From: Tritonibacter mobilis
GTDB taxonomy: Bacteria; Pseudomonadota; Alphaproteobacteria; Rhodobacterales; Rhodobacteraceae
Assembly: GCF_001681715.1 (NCBI RefSeq)
Contig: NZ_LNWY01000003.1
Span: 248,001-312,000 of the forward strand
Length of the DNA: 64,000 nt
Reading direction: 5' to 3'
A program made the translations under genes and the position numbers. Shown here in pieces: positions 55,038-63,453 of the stretch. Each line of letters opens with the position of its first letter. Within the stretch, counting starts at the first letter, position 1. The notes under the pieces are model-generated. The model saw nothing but the letters and a program-made list of their open reading frames with translations, searched no databases and had not been told where the DNA came from.

Positions 55038-56771
55038 TCAACCCTGATTGGTAATCCAGCGACACTGATAAGGCGCAAGTGTGATCTCTGCATCGCTCGC
55101 AAAAGCCTCAGTCGACAACAGATCCCGCCAATGCTCGCCTTCAATCAGGTTCAGCGCACCGGGCGGCAAAATCACCGCCTCCCCGCTCACGTTATGCAAC
55201 GCAAAAATCGACTGCGCCCGGTCCAAAGACTGCCGCCACAGGGCAAACACCCGATCATCCAACTGCAATGTGAACTGCGTGGCGTTGGGGTGAAATGCTG
55301 CCTGTTTTGCCCGGATCTTTAGCCGCTCGGACAGGGCCATCAACACCCGCGCCTGATCGCTTCCGGCATCTGACAGGCAGTTTTTTAACTCAGGATAATC
55401 CCATCGATGCCGGTTGATCGCCCGGTTCATGCCACGCCGCTCCACCGCCTCATGATCATTCGCCGTTGCAAGCATCGCATGGATATAAAACGCCGGAATA
55501 CCCTCAAGCCCCATCGGGATCGTCTGCGCGCAGATAAACCGCTCTACTTTCGACCCTTCACCTCCCTCAAACGTGCGGCTCAACGCATCAAAATAGGTGC
55601 AATTCACCTCATAAGGGGCCTCACCGCCACCGGGCAGACTGCGCATCGAAACGAGACCACCGCCGGCCCGCACACAGTCAATCATCTGATCGATCTCGCC
55701 TTGTGGGAGCACGCCCTCCGCAGGGCGCATGCCGATCCCGTCGTGGCTTGCAGTGAAGTTCAGATAGGCACAGCCCAAAGGCGCTGGCGGCATCGCGCGC
55801 GCCCACTTCAGCAAATACCGGGCCGACCCTGCCATCATTGCATGCAGGATCAGCGGTGGCAGCGGAAAGTTATAAACCACATGCGCTTCATTTCGATTGC
55901 CAAAATAGCTGAGGTTTTCAGCGCGCGGCACGTTGGTTTCCGTCAACAGAACCACCGTCTCCGTCGCGTAATCCGCCAATAGCCGCAGCAGTTGAACAAT
56001 CGCATGGGTTTCAGCCAAATGGATCGAGGATGTCCCCACCTGTTTCCAGATAAACGCCACCGCATCGAGCCGGACAATCCGCACCCCCTGATCGATATGC
56101 AGACGGATAATGCGCAGGATCTCCAGCAGCACCTCGGGGTTTTCAAAATTCAGATCGACCTGATCGTGACTGAAGGTACACCAGACATGTTTCGCACCAC
56201 TGGAGGTCGCCACCTCCTGCAGCAATGGGGTTGTGCGCGGACGCACCACGGCGCTTAGATCGTCTTCTGGCGAGGCCTCGTAAAAGAACCGATCAAATGG
56301 TGCCTGCCCCTGCCGATAGGCATTGAACCACGGGCTCTGCGACGACACGTGATTAAGCACCATATCCGACATCAAATGAAACGCGCTGCCAATGCGGCGA
56401 ATATCGGCCCAGTCACCAAGCTCCGGGTTCACCTTGCGGTAATCCGTCACCGCAAACCCATCATCGGAGGTGAATGGAAAAAACGGCAGGATATGCACCC
56501 CATTCACCACGCCCTTCATATGGGTCAGCAGAAAGTCGTGTAGCAAATCCAGCGGCTTATGCGCACCGTCCCGAATAGAGTTGCCATAGGTGATCAGCAG
56601 GGCATCGCCTTCGGACCAGAGCGAATTCCCGGGCGTGCGCGGGCGTTTGCGCCGATGGGTGCCTTCGGGCCAAAAGGCCTCTACCACTTTGGAGCCGAGG
56701 ATTTCAGCGTCCAGATCCGGATAGATCCGCTGTAAGAGTTGCGACAGTCTCGCAGCAAAGGACGTGGCCAT
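55038..56771 (-). CDS. GH13_18 sugar phosphorylase, probable glucosylglycerate phosphorylase
   Basis: The 577-residue (beta/alpha)8 enzyme of the sucrose-phosphorylase subfamily has HILPFFPFTSDDGFAVTDYR near residue 103, VRIVRLDAVAFIWKQ with the nucleophile Asp near 230, TETNVP with the acid/base Glu, and TASHDGIG with the third acid. GGMN-type loops are altered as in non-sucrose members. Close to gpgS and its phosphatase, the likely reaction is glucosylglycerate plus phosphate to glucose-1-phosphate plus glycerate. The second of two adjacent ATGs (56771) is best spaced from GAGGG. Sucrose phosphorylase remains possible. Confidence 0.83.
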   Translation of the reverse strand: MATSFAARLSQLLQRIYPDLDAEILGSKVVEAFWPEGTHRRKRPRTPGNSLWSEGDALLITYGNSIRDGAHKPLDLLHDFLLTHMKGVVNGVHILPFFPFTSDDGFAVTDYRKVNPELGDWADIRRIGSAFHLMSDMVLNHVSSQSPWFNAYRQGQAPFDRFFYEASPEDDLSAVVRPRTTPLLQEVATSSGAKHVWCTFSHDQVDLNFENPEVLLEILRIIRLHIDQGVRIVRLDAVAFIWKQVGTSSIHLAETHAIVQLLRLLADYATETVVLLTETNVPRAENLSYFGNRNEAHVVYNFPLPPLILHAMMAGSARYLLKWARAMPPAPLGCAYLNFTASHDGIGMRPAEGVLPQGEIDQMIDCVRAGGGLVSMRSLPGGGEAPYEVNCTYFDALSRTFEGGEGSKVERFICAQTIPMGLEGIPAFYIHAMLATANDHEAVERRGMNRAINRHRWDYPELKNCLSDAGSDQARVLMALSERLKIRAKQAAFHPNATQFTLQLDDRVFALWRQSLDRAQSIFALHNVSGEAVILPPGALNLIEGEHWRDLLSTEAFASDAEITLAPYQCRWITNQG

Positions 56772-57101
56772 CATTCTCCCTCTCTGCACGCGCGCGCAGC
56801 ATGTCCCCAACCTGCGCCAACCCATGCAGACGCGTTTCAATCCTATGAGCCACAAATCGCTCGGGCAAATTCTGCGCCTCAGAAACCGAGCCTGCACAGC
56901 GCATCTGACCAATTTACGGGCATATTCCGCGCAACCCGGCCCATCTGCGCTATTCTCCGCATGAAGCCCCCCATTTCGACCAGCCCGGCGCTCACGTGAC
57001 GGGGCTTGATTGGCAGCTTCGTTAGCGTTAACGATAGCCGCGAGTGATAGCGGTACCAGTTTCGGTACCGTGCCCGGAAACCCAACCGGAGTTATTGGCA
57101 A
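56772..57101. other. 330-bp divergent intergenic region between phosphorylase and gap
   Basis: No gene is seen. The gap-proximal part holds the promoter and operator listed separately, and two CGGTACC direct repeats (57051-57057 and 57063-57069) 12 bp apart. The rest shows no clear signal. Confidence 0.6.
57006..57034 (+). promoter_or_regulatory. gap promoter overlapped by a LacI-family-like operator
   Basis: TTGATT (57006-57011) and TAACGA (57029-57034) are 17 nt apart. The -10 lies in the palindrome GTTAGCGTTAAC (57021-57032), which resembles sites of CceR, the LacI-family regulator of central carbon genes including gap in Rhodobacter. The transcript would have a leader of about 60 nt. The CceR link is inferred from motif memory. 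Confidence 0.55.
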
Positions 57102-58106
57102 ATGACCCTTAAGATCGCGATCAATGGATTTGGCCGGATTGGCCGCAATGTGCTGCGCGCGCTGTTGGAAAACGACACCACCGACGTCGAAGTGGTGGCA
57201 ATCAACGACCTCGCGCCCCCCGCCACCCAAGTTCACCTGCTGAAATTCGACAGCGTGCATGGCCGCCTCAACGCCGATGTCACGGTCGAGGGCGACACGA
57301 TGAAAGTGGGCCGTCATGAAATTCGCCTGACCGCGATCCGCAACCCTGAAGAGCTGCCGTGGTCTGATGTGGATATCGCCTATGAATGCACCGGCCTCTT
57401 CACCAGTCGTGAAAAAGCGGCCATGCATCTGAAGAACGGCTCCAAACGGGTGCTGATCTCTGCACCGGGCACCGAGGTCGACCGCACCGTGGTCTTTGGC
57501 GTCAACCACCAAGACCTCACCGCAGATGATATCGTGGTCTCCAATGCGTCCTGCACCACCAACTGTCTCGCACCGGTGGCAAAGGTGCTGGACGATGCCT
57601 TTGGCATCAAGACCGGCTATATGACCACAATCCACGCCTACACGGGCGACCAGCCGACCCATGACACAACCCACAAGGATCTCTACCGCGCCCGTGCGGC
57701 AGCATTGTCGATGATCCCGACCTCCACGGGCGCGGCGCGGGCCATTTCCCTCGTGCTGCCGCACCTGAAAGGTCGCCTTGAAGGTTCCGCCATCCGCGTG
57801 CCCACCCCGAATGTCTCAGTTGTGGACCTGACCTTCCAACCCGAGCGCGCCGCTTCTGTTGAGGGGATCAATGCCGCCATTGAGGCCGCCTCAAAAGAGG
57901 GTCCGCTCAAAGGTGTCCTCGGCTACGAGGAGGCGCCACTGGTCTCCATCGACTTCAACCACGACAAACGCTCCTCAATCTTTGCCGCACCACAAACGGC
58001 CGTCACCTCCGAGGGTCTGGTGCGCGTGGTCAGCTGGTATGACAACGAATGGGGCTTTTCCAACCGGATGATTGACACCGGTCGCGCCATGGGCAAATTT
58101 CTCTGA
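57102..58106 (+). CDS. gap: glyceraldehyde-3-phosphate dehydrogenase, type I, NAD-dependent
   Basis: The 334-residue glycolytic/gluconeogenic enzyme has the N-terminal AINGFGRIGRNVLRAL and the catalytic Cys in NASCTTNCLAPVAK near residue 150. THDTTHKDLYRARAAA follows and the C terminus ends with WYDNEWGFSNRM. The Asp in AINDLAPP after strand 2 points to NAD rather than NADP. A terminator follows at 58136. It is divergent from the glucosylglycerate phosphorylase. Confidence 0.97.
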   Translation: MTLKIAINGFGRIGRNVLRALLENDTTDVEVVAINDLAPPATQVHLLKFDSVHGRLNADVTVEGDTMKVGRHEIRLTAIRNPEELPWSDVDIAYECTGLFTSREKAAMHLKNGSKRVLISAPGTEVDRTVVFGVNHQDLTADDIVVSNASCTTNCLAPVAKVLDDAFGIKTGYMTTIHAYTGDQPTHDTTHKDLYRARAAALSMIPTSTGAARAISLVLPHLKGRLEGSAIRVPTPNVSVVDLTFQPERAASVEGINAAIEAASKEGPLKGVLGYEEAPLVSIDFNHDKRSSIFAAPQTAVTSEGLVRVVSWYDNEWGFSNRMIDTGRAMGKFL

Positions 58107-58135
58107 CCCAAACCGGGTAGGACAGTCATAAAAGA

Positions 58136-58166
58136 GGGCCACAGCAGATGCGGTGGTCCTTTTTTC
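58136..58166 (+). terminator. terminator after gap
   Basis: Stem GGGCCAC (58136-58142) and GTGGTCC (58153-58159) with one G-T pair is followed by a T-run. It lies about 30 bp after the gap stop. Confidence 0.85.
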
Positions 58167-58169
58167 GAG

Positions 58170-58218
58170 TTCTTCTAACCAAAAATATCCCGGAGCGCGA
58201 GGCAGAGCCTCGCATCCC
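58170..58218 (+). repeat. dispersed palindromic repeat, copy 2
   Basis: It shares TTCTTCTAAC, AAATATCCCGG and a GCGAGGC/GCCTCGC hairpin with copy 1 at 54500-54555. It lies between the gap terminator and the convergent chrR gene. Confidence 0.8.
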
Positions 58219-58241
58219 AAAGCTGACATCAGCGCAAGGCG

Positions 58242-58877
58242 TCAGATCCGGAAAATCGGCTGCAACAGGCGCGGCACAAAAGAACGGAACCGCAGCGACG
58301 CATCGGTCGCCGCCAGGCAGATACAGGCAGGACCGTCCTCGGCGATCGGCTCATGCTCCAGATCCCCATCGGCCACCTCCACATCTCCAACACCAAAGCG
58401 GCCCGTCTCATCCCGAAACGCCCCCTGTAGAACCATGGTCAGTTCCAGCCCGTTGTGACCGTGATCCGGCACCCCTTGCCCGCCGGGAATGTAAAGCAGG
58501 CGCACACTGCCGCTGCGGTCGTGATCCAAGATCATCTGCCGCACGCCCAGCCCCAAAGGCTTCCATTTGGGGGGCAGACCGCCCAGCGCTTCCATAACCG
58601 GGGCCGGAAAAATACCTGCGCGATCGTGGCGTTGTTCAATGGCGACCGGGTCGTCCAACGCATCAAACAACCGCCCCTTGAGACCAGAAGACACCTCCGT
58701 CGCTGGCATGTCATCCAAAAGTGCGCCGCCCAATGCCTCATGCGCGCCAAGCCGAGCGCGACACTCGTCGCACATGGACACATGCGCTGCCACCACCAGC
58801 GAAAAAGCCTTTGTCAGGTTTCCCGCCGCATAGGCGATCAGCAACTCATCAGGGATGTGGTGCGTAATGCCCGTCAT
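58242..58877 (-). CDS. chrR: ChrR family anti-sigma factor (zinc-binding, cupin)
   Basis: The 211-residue protein holds RpoE inactive until singlet oxygen is sensed. The N-terminal zinc site is visible as His6, His32, Cys36 and Cys39 (in AAHVSMCDEC). They match the four ligands of Rhodobacter ChrR shifted by one residue. The C-terminal cupin has DHGHNGLELT and LEHEP, and a CIC pair near 190 as in the sensor domain. It overlaps rpoE by 4 bp (ATGA), so both are made together. The gene lies convergent with gap. Confidence 0.94.
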   Translation of the reverse strand: MTGITHHIPDELLIAYAAGNLTKAFSLVVAAHVSMCDECRARLGAHEALGGALLDDMPATEVSSGLKGRLFDALDDPVAIEQRHDRAGIFPAPVMEALGGLPPKWKPLGLGVRQMILDHDRSGSVRLLYIPGGQGVPDHGHNGLELTMVLQGAFRDETGRFGVGDVEVADGDLEHEPIAEDGPACICLAATDASLRFRSFVPRLLQPIFRI

Positions 58878-59431
58878 TTGCGTTCCGTTCCCTTCAACTC
58901 GTGACGCAGTTTTTCCAGCCCCAGCCGGATGCGCGATTTGATGGTGCCCAACGGCAGGCCGGTTTCGGCCTTGATCTCCGCATGGGTCAACTCGCCCAGA
59001 TAGGCGCGTTCCACCATGTCACGCTGCGCGGGCTTCAATGTCTTTAATGCCGCGCGTAAAGCCTGCGTTTCCTGTTCCAGCGCCACCACCTGTGACGCGT
59101 CATCCTCTGTATCCTCGACCGGCTTCAGTTCTTCCGGCACCGGTCGCTTTTCCTTGCGCAATATGTCGATTTGCCGGTTGCGGGCGATCTGGTAGATCCA
59201 CGCAGAGACCTGCGCGCGACCGGGGTCAAACATATGCGCCTTGCGCCAGACCGTGAGCATCACGTCCTGCACAATGTCTTCCGCCTGCGCAGGCGGCAGC
59301 CCCGAGCGGCAAATGACACCTTTAAGACGGGGCGCAAAATGGTCGAACAGACGGCCAAAAGCCACCTTGTCCCGCTGATCGCGCACCGCCAGCATCCAGA
59401 CCGTCGTCTCGGAATATGCTTCGCCTGTCAC
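58874..59431 (-). CDS. rpoE: RpoE-type ECF sigma factor (singlet-oxygen response)
   Basis: About 185 residues. Region 2 is AFGRLFDHFAPRLKGVICRSG and AEDIVQDVMLTVWRKA, and the region 4 helix-turn-helix is LGELTHAEIKAETGLPLGTIKSRIRLGLEKL. Released from ChrR, it transcribes genes with TGATCC promoters. The frame is open for about 83 codons upstream. I chose the GTG at 59431 because GGGAG lies about 10 nt upstream. A TGATCC promoter also lies at 59567-59538, so the transcript starts downstream of the more distal codons. Confidence 0.93.
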   Translation of the reverse strand: MTGEAYSETTVWMLAVRDQRDKVAFGRLFDHFAPRLKGVICRSGLPPAQAEDIVQDVMLTVWRKAHMFDPGRAQVSAWIYQIARNRQIDILRKEKRPVPEELKPVEDTEDDASQVVALEQETQALRAALKTLKPAQRDMVERAYLGELTHAEIKAETGLPLGTIKSRIRLGLEKLRHELKGTERK

Positions 59432-59537
59432 TCTGTCGCTCTCCCGGCAACTGCTTGTGCCCTCGCTCACCCTAGCGGGCGCGACGGGGGCTTCAAGGCT
59501 GTCATCGCAAAGAGCGTCAGGAGCTTCAAACATAATT

Positions 59538-59567
59538 CCACTACGCGCCGGTGATGGAGCTGGATCA
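59538..59567 (-). promoter_or_regulatory. RpoE-type promoter of rpoE-chrR
   Basis: On the minus strand TGATCC (59567-59562) is followed after 17-18 nt by GTAGTG, matching the Rhodobacter RpoE promoter layout (TGATCC, then TA-rich -10). It would make rpoE autoregulated, as in R. sphaeroides. Confidence 0.7.
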
Positions 59568-59625
59568 CAAAAAATCTGCGCCATCGCAAAATCAGCGGAT
59601 ACCCCGACATATTTTTCCGCTTTTT

Positions 59626-59656
59626 TGATCCGATCTAGCGCCTCGCCTCGTAAGCT
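59626..59656 (+). promoter_or_regulatory. RpoE-type promoter of the lipid-modification operon
   Basis: TGATCC (59626-59631) is followed by 18-19 nt and GTAAGCT. It lies opposite the rpoE promoter and about 22-28 bp ahead of the FAD-oxidoreductase start. This puts the whole rightward operon under RpoE. Confidence 0.68.
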
Positions 59657-59678
59657 CATGAAAACCGATGGAGAATAC

Positions 59679-60989
59679 ATGTCCTTTGATGCCCTGCCCT
59701 CTCAGCGCCGCCGGATCGCCATTGTCGGCGGTGGCATATCCGGTCTGGCCGCCGCATGGCTCCTTGGTCCACGTCATGACGTGACCCTGTTTGAGTCTTC
59801 CGCGCGCCTCGGGGGGCATGCACGCACGGTAACGGCAGGCATTCGCGGCGATCAGCCGGTGGATACCGGGTTCATCGTGTTTAACTATGTGAATTACCCG
59901 CATCTGACGCGCATGTTCAACGCGCTGGATGTGCCGGTGGTGCGCAGCGACATGTCCTTTGGCGCGACCATTCAGAACGGTGCGGTGGAATACGGGCTGA
60001 AGGATATGGGGGCATTGTTTGGTCAGCGCCGCAACCTTGGCCGGCCCGCATTCTTTGGCATGGTGCGCGATATCTTGCGTTTCAACGCCCGCGCCGAGAG
60101 CGTGGCCCGTGATGACAGCACCACCATTGGCGAGATGGTGCAGGAACTGTCTTTGGGTGATTGGTTTCAGCGCTATTATCTGATGCCGATATGCGGCGCG
60201 ATCTGGTCCACCCCCCCCGAAGAGATCCGCGCATTCCCGGCCCGCTCTTTGGTGCGGTTCTTTCGCAATCACGCGCTGCTTTCGGCCTCGGGTCAGCATC
60301 AATGGTGGACGGTCAAAGGTGGCAGCCGCGAATACGTCCGCCGCCTGACCCAACATCTGCAAAAGATCGGCGTGGATCTGCGCGCAGCCTGTCCGGTGCA
60401 ATCGGTCGAGCGCACTGAGGATGGCGTCACCCTGCGCCTATCCGAGGGGCGTGTGGAGGGTTTTGACGAGGTGATTTTCGCCTGCCATTCGGATGATGCC
60501 CTGCGCCTGCTGGCCCGCCCCACGCCCCAGGAACAGGCCACCCTCGGGGTAATGCGCTATCAGGACAATCACATGATCCTGCACCGGGATGCGGGCCAGA
60601 TGCCCCACCGCCGCGCCTGCTGGTCCTCTTGGGTCTATAAGGCAGATCAGCGTGACAACCGCCCGGCGATTGGCGTCACCTATTGGATGAACCGCTTGCA
60701 GAACCTGCCGGAAAACGATCCGCTGTTTGTCTCTCTCAACCCCGTGCAGGACGTAAACCCAAAGCTGATCTATGACGATAAAACCTTTCGCCACCCGGTA
60801 TTTGATCGCGCCGCGATCCGGGCACAGGGGGCGGTACAGGCGATGCAGGGGCAGAACCACACATGGTTTGCGGGGGCCTATCTGCGCCACGGTTTCCATG
60901 AGGACGGCTTTGCCAGCGCAGTGCGCGTCGCACGCGGCATCGACGCCCGCTATCACAGCAACCGCGACGCCGCAGAGTTGCTCGCATGA
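59679..60989 (+). CDS. FAD-dependent amine-oxidase-like oxidoreductase, first gene of RpoE operon
   Basis: The 436-residue flavoprotein has the dinucleotide fold RIAIVGGGISGLAAAWLLG near residue 10, ARLGGHARTV and a second FAD contact near the end (WFAGAYLRHGFHEDGFASA). In R. sphaeroides homologous operons are RpoE-dependent and linked to furan fatty acid formation (the UfaD/UfaO steps). Which step this protein would do is not resolvable here. GGAG 5 nt before the ATG at 59679 supports the start; ATG 59658 is in frame but lacks a site. It overlaps the DUF1365 gene by 4 bp. Confidence 0.87.
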   Translation: MSFDALPSQRRRIAIVGGGISGLAAAWLLGPRHDVTLFESSARLGGHARTVTAGIRGDQPVDTGFIVFNYVNYPHLTRMFNALDVPVVRSDMSFGATIQNGAVEYGLKDMGALFGQRRNLGRPAFFGMVRDILRFNARAESVARDDSTTIGEMVQELSLGDWFQRYYLMPICGAIWSTPPEEIRAFPARSLVRFFRNHALLSASGQHQWWTVKGGSREYVRRLTQHLQKIGVDLRAACPVQSVERTEDGVTLRLSEGRVEGFDEVIFACHSDDALRLLARPTPQEQATLGVMRYQDNHMILHRDAGQMPHRRACWSSWVYKADQRDNRPAIGVTYWMNRLQNLPENDPLFVSLNPVQDVNPKLIYDDKTFRHPVFDRAAIRAQGAVQAMQGQNHTWFAGAYLRHGFHEDGFASAVRVARGIDARYHSNRDAAELLA

Positions 60990-61759
60990 GCACGCCCGGC
61001 GACCATACCCCCCGCTGGCCGCAATATCTGGCGGGCACCACCACCCATGCGCGACGTGGCGGCATCCAAAACGCCTTTCGCTACGGGGTGGACTATGTGC
61101 TGCTCGACCCGAACTCGACCCGGGGTCCGCTGCTATTTTCGCGCAATCGCTGGAATCTTGCCTCCGTCATGGATCGCAATCACGGCGGCGCCCCAAAACA
61201 GGGACGCGGGCTGACCTGGGCGAAAGAGGTCTTTGAACGCGCAGGGCTTGCCCCGGACGGACTAACGATCCTGCTGCTGACGCAACCGAGCTTTCTGGGC
61301 TATATTTTCAACCCCGTGAGCTTTTGGCTTGCCTATGACGGCGATGACCTGCGCGCGGTGATCGCAGAGGTCTCAAACACCTTTGGCGACCGTCACAGTT
61401 ATCTCTGCGCGCAGCCCGATTTTGCACCGATCACGGCCAAAACCTGCCTGACTGCGCAGAAAATCTTTCACGTCTCGCCTTTTCAGGAGGTCGCGGGCGC
61501 GTATCGGTTTACCTTTGATATAACGAAGTCACGGATCGCCATCCGCATCGCCCATGAAAACGGCGCGGAAGGCGTGATCGCCACTTTGGTGGGCGACTTG
61601 CACGACCTGAACAACGCCCGCCTGATCAAAGCCAGCCTGCGCCGCCCGCTCGGCGCGATGCGCACTGTTGCGCTGATCTACTGGCAGGCCCTGAAACTCA
61701 AACTCAAGGGCGCGCGCTACAGAAGACGCCCGCTTCCGCCCGAACAGGAGGTAAGCTGA
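60986..61759 (+). CDS. DUF1365 family protein
   Basis: The 257-residue protein carries the DUF1365 core: RGGIQNAFRYGVDYVLLD at the start, LLTQPSFLGYIFNPVSFWLAYD near residue 95-115, EVSNTFGDRHSYL and KIFHVSPFQEVAGAYRFTF. The function is unproven. In R. sphaeroides relatives it belongs to the RpoE-controlled lipid operon and is a candidate for a step acting on phospholipid fatty-acid chains. It overlaps the FAD oxidoreductase by 4 bp and the methyltransferase by 1 bp. Confidence 0.9.
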   Translation: MSTPGDHTPRWPQYLAGTTTHARRGGIQNAFRYGVDYVLLDPNSTRGPLLFSRNRWNLASVMDRNHGGAPKQGRGLTWAKEVFERAGLAPDGLTILLLTQPSFLGYIFNPVSFWLAYDGDDLRAVIAEVSNTFGDRHSYLCAQPDFAPITAKTCLTAQKIFHVSPFQEVAGAYRFTFDITKSRIAIRIAHENGAEGVIATLVGDLHDLNNARLIKASLRRPLGAMRTVALIYWQALKLKLKGARYRRRPLPPEQEVS

Positions 61760-62919
61760 TGCTGTTCATTACCAACCGCGTGAAACGCGATTTTCTCGAC
61801 AGTTGCGCCCGAATCCGACGGGGCAGCCTGCGGCTGATCACCCCCGAAGGCGAAACATATGATTTTGGTCAGGGTGAACCGGCGGCCGAGATGCAGATCA
61901 ACGACTGGGGCGTGGTGACCGCGCTGGCCTCTCGCGGGGACATCGGGTTGGGGGAAACCTATGTGGCCGGACTGTGGGAGACACCGTCGATCGAGGCCGT
62001 GACGCAAGTGGCGCTATTGAACCTCGACTATCTTGAGGCCTTTGCCTACCCGAGCCGCCTTGCCACGCTGAAGTTTCGCCTTGTGGACCGCATCCTGCGC
62101 GCCAATTCCCGCGCCGGGGCCAGCCGCAATATCAAGGCGCATTATGATGTCGGCAATGAGTTCTATCAGCTCTGGCTCGATGAAAGCATGACCTATTCCT
62201 CGGCCCTGTTTGCCCCCGGTGACAAGACGTTGGAGGATGCGCAACACCGCAAGTACGACCGCATCCTGAACCGCGCCAGCGATGCCGAACGCATTCTTGA
62301 GGTCGGGTGCGGCTGGGGCGGGTTTGCAGAGCGCGCCGCAGATCGCGGACGCCATGTGACCGGCATCACCATTTCCCCGAGCCAACACGGGTTTGCCGAT
62401 GCACGCCTTGATGGGCGTGCGGAAATCCAGCTCTGTGACTATCGCGATACCAAGGGCAAATTCGACGGCATCGTCTCGATCGAGATGATCGAAGCCGTGG
62501 GAGAGCGGTACTGGCCGCAGTATTTCGAGATGCTGAAGGATCGCCTGGCCGAGGGCGGTCGTGCCGTGGTGCAGGCAATCACCGTGCCGGACGCCTATTT
62601 CGACATCTACCGCAAGGGATCGGACTATATCCGCCAATATACCTTTCCCGGCGGTATGTTGTTGTCGGATGCCATGATCGCGCATCACGCCGCCAAGGCG
62701 GGGCTGAAGGTCACCGACAACTTTGGCTTTGGTCAGGACTATGCCCGCACCTGCCGGATGTGGTCAGAACGCCTGAGTGCGGCCTCGGACAAGGTGCTCG
62801 GTCTGGGCTATGATCAGGGCTTCCTGCGCAACTGGCAGTTCTACCTGCAGATTTGCGCGGCATCCTTTGAGACCCGCCAGACAGATGTGGTGCAGGTGGA
62901 GCTGACCCATGCGACCTGA
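61759..62919 (+). CDS. cyclopropane-fatty-acid-synthase-like SAM methyltransferase
   Basis: The 386-residue methyltransferase has HYDVGNEFYQLWLDESMTYSSALF, the family hallmark, near residue 133. The SAM loop ILEVGCGWGGFAERAADRG lies near 178, and IEMIEAVGERYWPQYF follows. CFA-type enzymes transfer a methyl(ene) group to unsaturated acyl chains in membrane phospholipids. In the furan fatty acid pathway a related enzyme (UfaM) adds the 11-methyl. GGAGG lies 8-12 nt before the ATG. It overlaps the next gene by 11 bp. Confidence 0.9.
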   Translation: MLFITNRVKRDFLDSCARIRRGSLRLITPEGETYDFGQGEPAAEMQINDWGVVTALASRGDIGLGETYVAGLWETPSIEAVTQVALLNLDYLEAFAYPSRLATLKFRLVDRILRANSRAGASRNIKAHYDVGNEFYQLWLDESMTYSSALFAPGDKTLEDAQHRKYDRILNRASDAERILEVGCGWGGFAERAADRGRHVTGITISPSQHGFADARLDGRAEIQLCDYRDTKGKFDGIVSIEMIEAVGERYWPQYFEMLKDRLAEGGRAVVQAITVPDAYFDIYRKGSDYIRQYTFPGGMLLSDAMIAHHAAKAGLKVTDNFGFGQDYARTCRMWSERLSAASDKVLGLGYDQGFLRNWQFYLQICAASFETRQTDVVQVELTHAT

Positions 62920-63451
62920 GACCGGCCTTGCGACAGTGCTCTCGCTCATTGCAGGGCTGTCGCTGCTGGCGGCGCTGTCCCTTGCCGCGCCGCTGTTTGC
63001 AAGCCCCAGTCCCATCGGTCTAAAAGCGCCAGTGCAGTTGGGTCAGGCCACGCTGCGGTTTCTGGGGTTCGAGATCTATACGGCGACCCTTCATACCGAA
63101 GGCGCGGAGCGGTTCGGCTGGGACCAGCCTCTGTCGCTGCGGCTGGATTACGCGCGCGGGTTCTCCGATCAGGAACTCCTGCAGGGCACCGAAAAAGAGC
63201 TTCAACGCATCGAAGGGGCACAGCCGGATCAAGCGGTGATGCTGCAGAAGCTCGCCACCTGCTTTCGACCAGTCGCGGCCGGGGACAACTACGTCGCCAT
63301 CGCAACGGCACCAAATACGGTCGAGATGCGATTGAACGGTCAACGTATCTGTCGGGTCTCGCATCCTGACCTGCGCCGGCGTTTCCTCGGGATCTGGCTA
63401 TCACCCAACAGCCGTTCTGCACGGCTGTCGGCACAGTTGCGGGGCGAATAG
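62909..63451 (+). CDS. chalcone-isomerase-like exported protein
   Basis: The 180-residue protein starts with a hydrophobic signal (ATVLSLIAGLSLLAALSLAAPLFA). It then has the chalcone-isomerase-like domain of bacterial lipid operons: GQATLRFLGFEIYTATLHT near residue 45 and the end FLGIWLSPNSRSARLSAQL. It lacks evidence for true chalcone isomerase activity and may bind fatty acids in the periplasm. It is the fourth gene of the RpoE-linked operon. Confidence 0.82.
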   Translation: MRPETGLATVLSLIAGLSLLAALSLAAPLFASPSPIGLKAPVQLGQATLRFLGFEIYTATLHTEGAERFGWDQPLSLRLDYARGFSDQELLQGTEKELQRIEGAQPDQAVMLQKLATCFRPVAAGDNYVAIATAPNTVEMRLNGQRICRVSHPDLRRRFLGIWLSPNSRSARLSAQLRGE

Positions 63452-63453
63452 AC

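Noticed and set aside
56775-57764. 331-residue N-terminal extension of the GH13 phosphorylase
   Set aside because: The extension runs antisense through gap and its promoter, has no domain, and GAGGG marks the real start at 56771.
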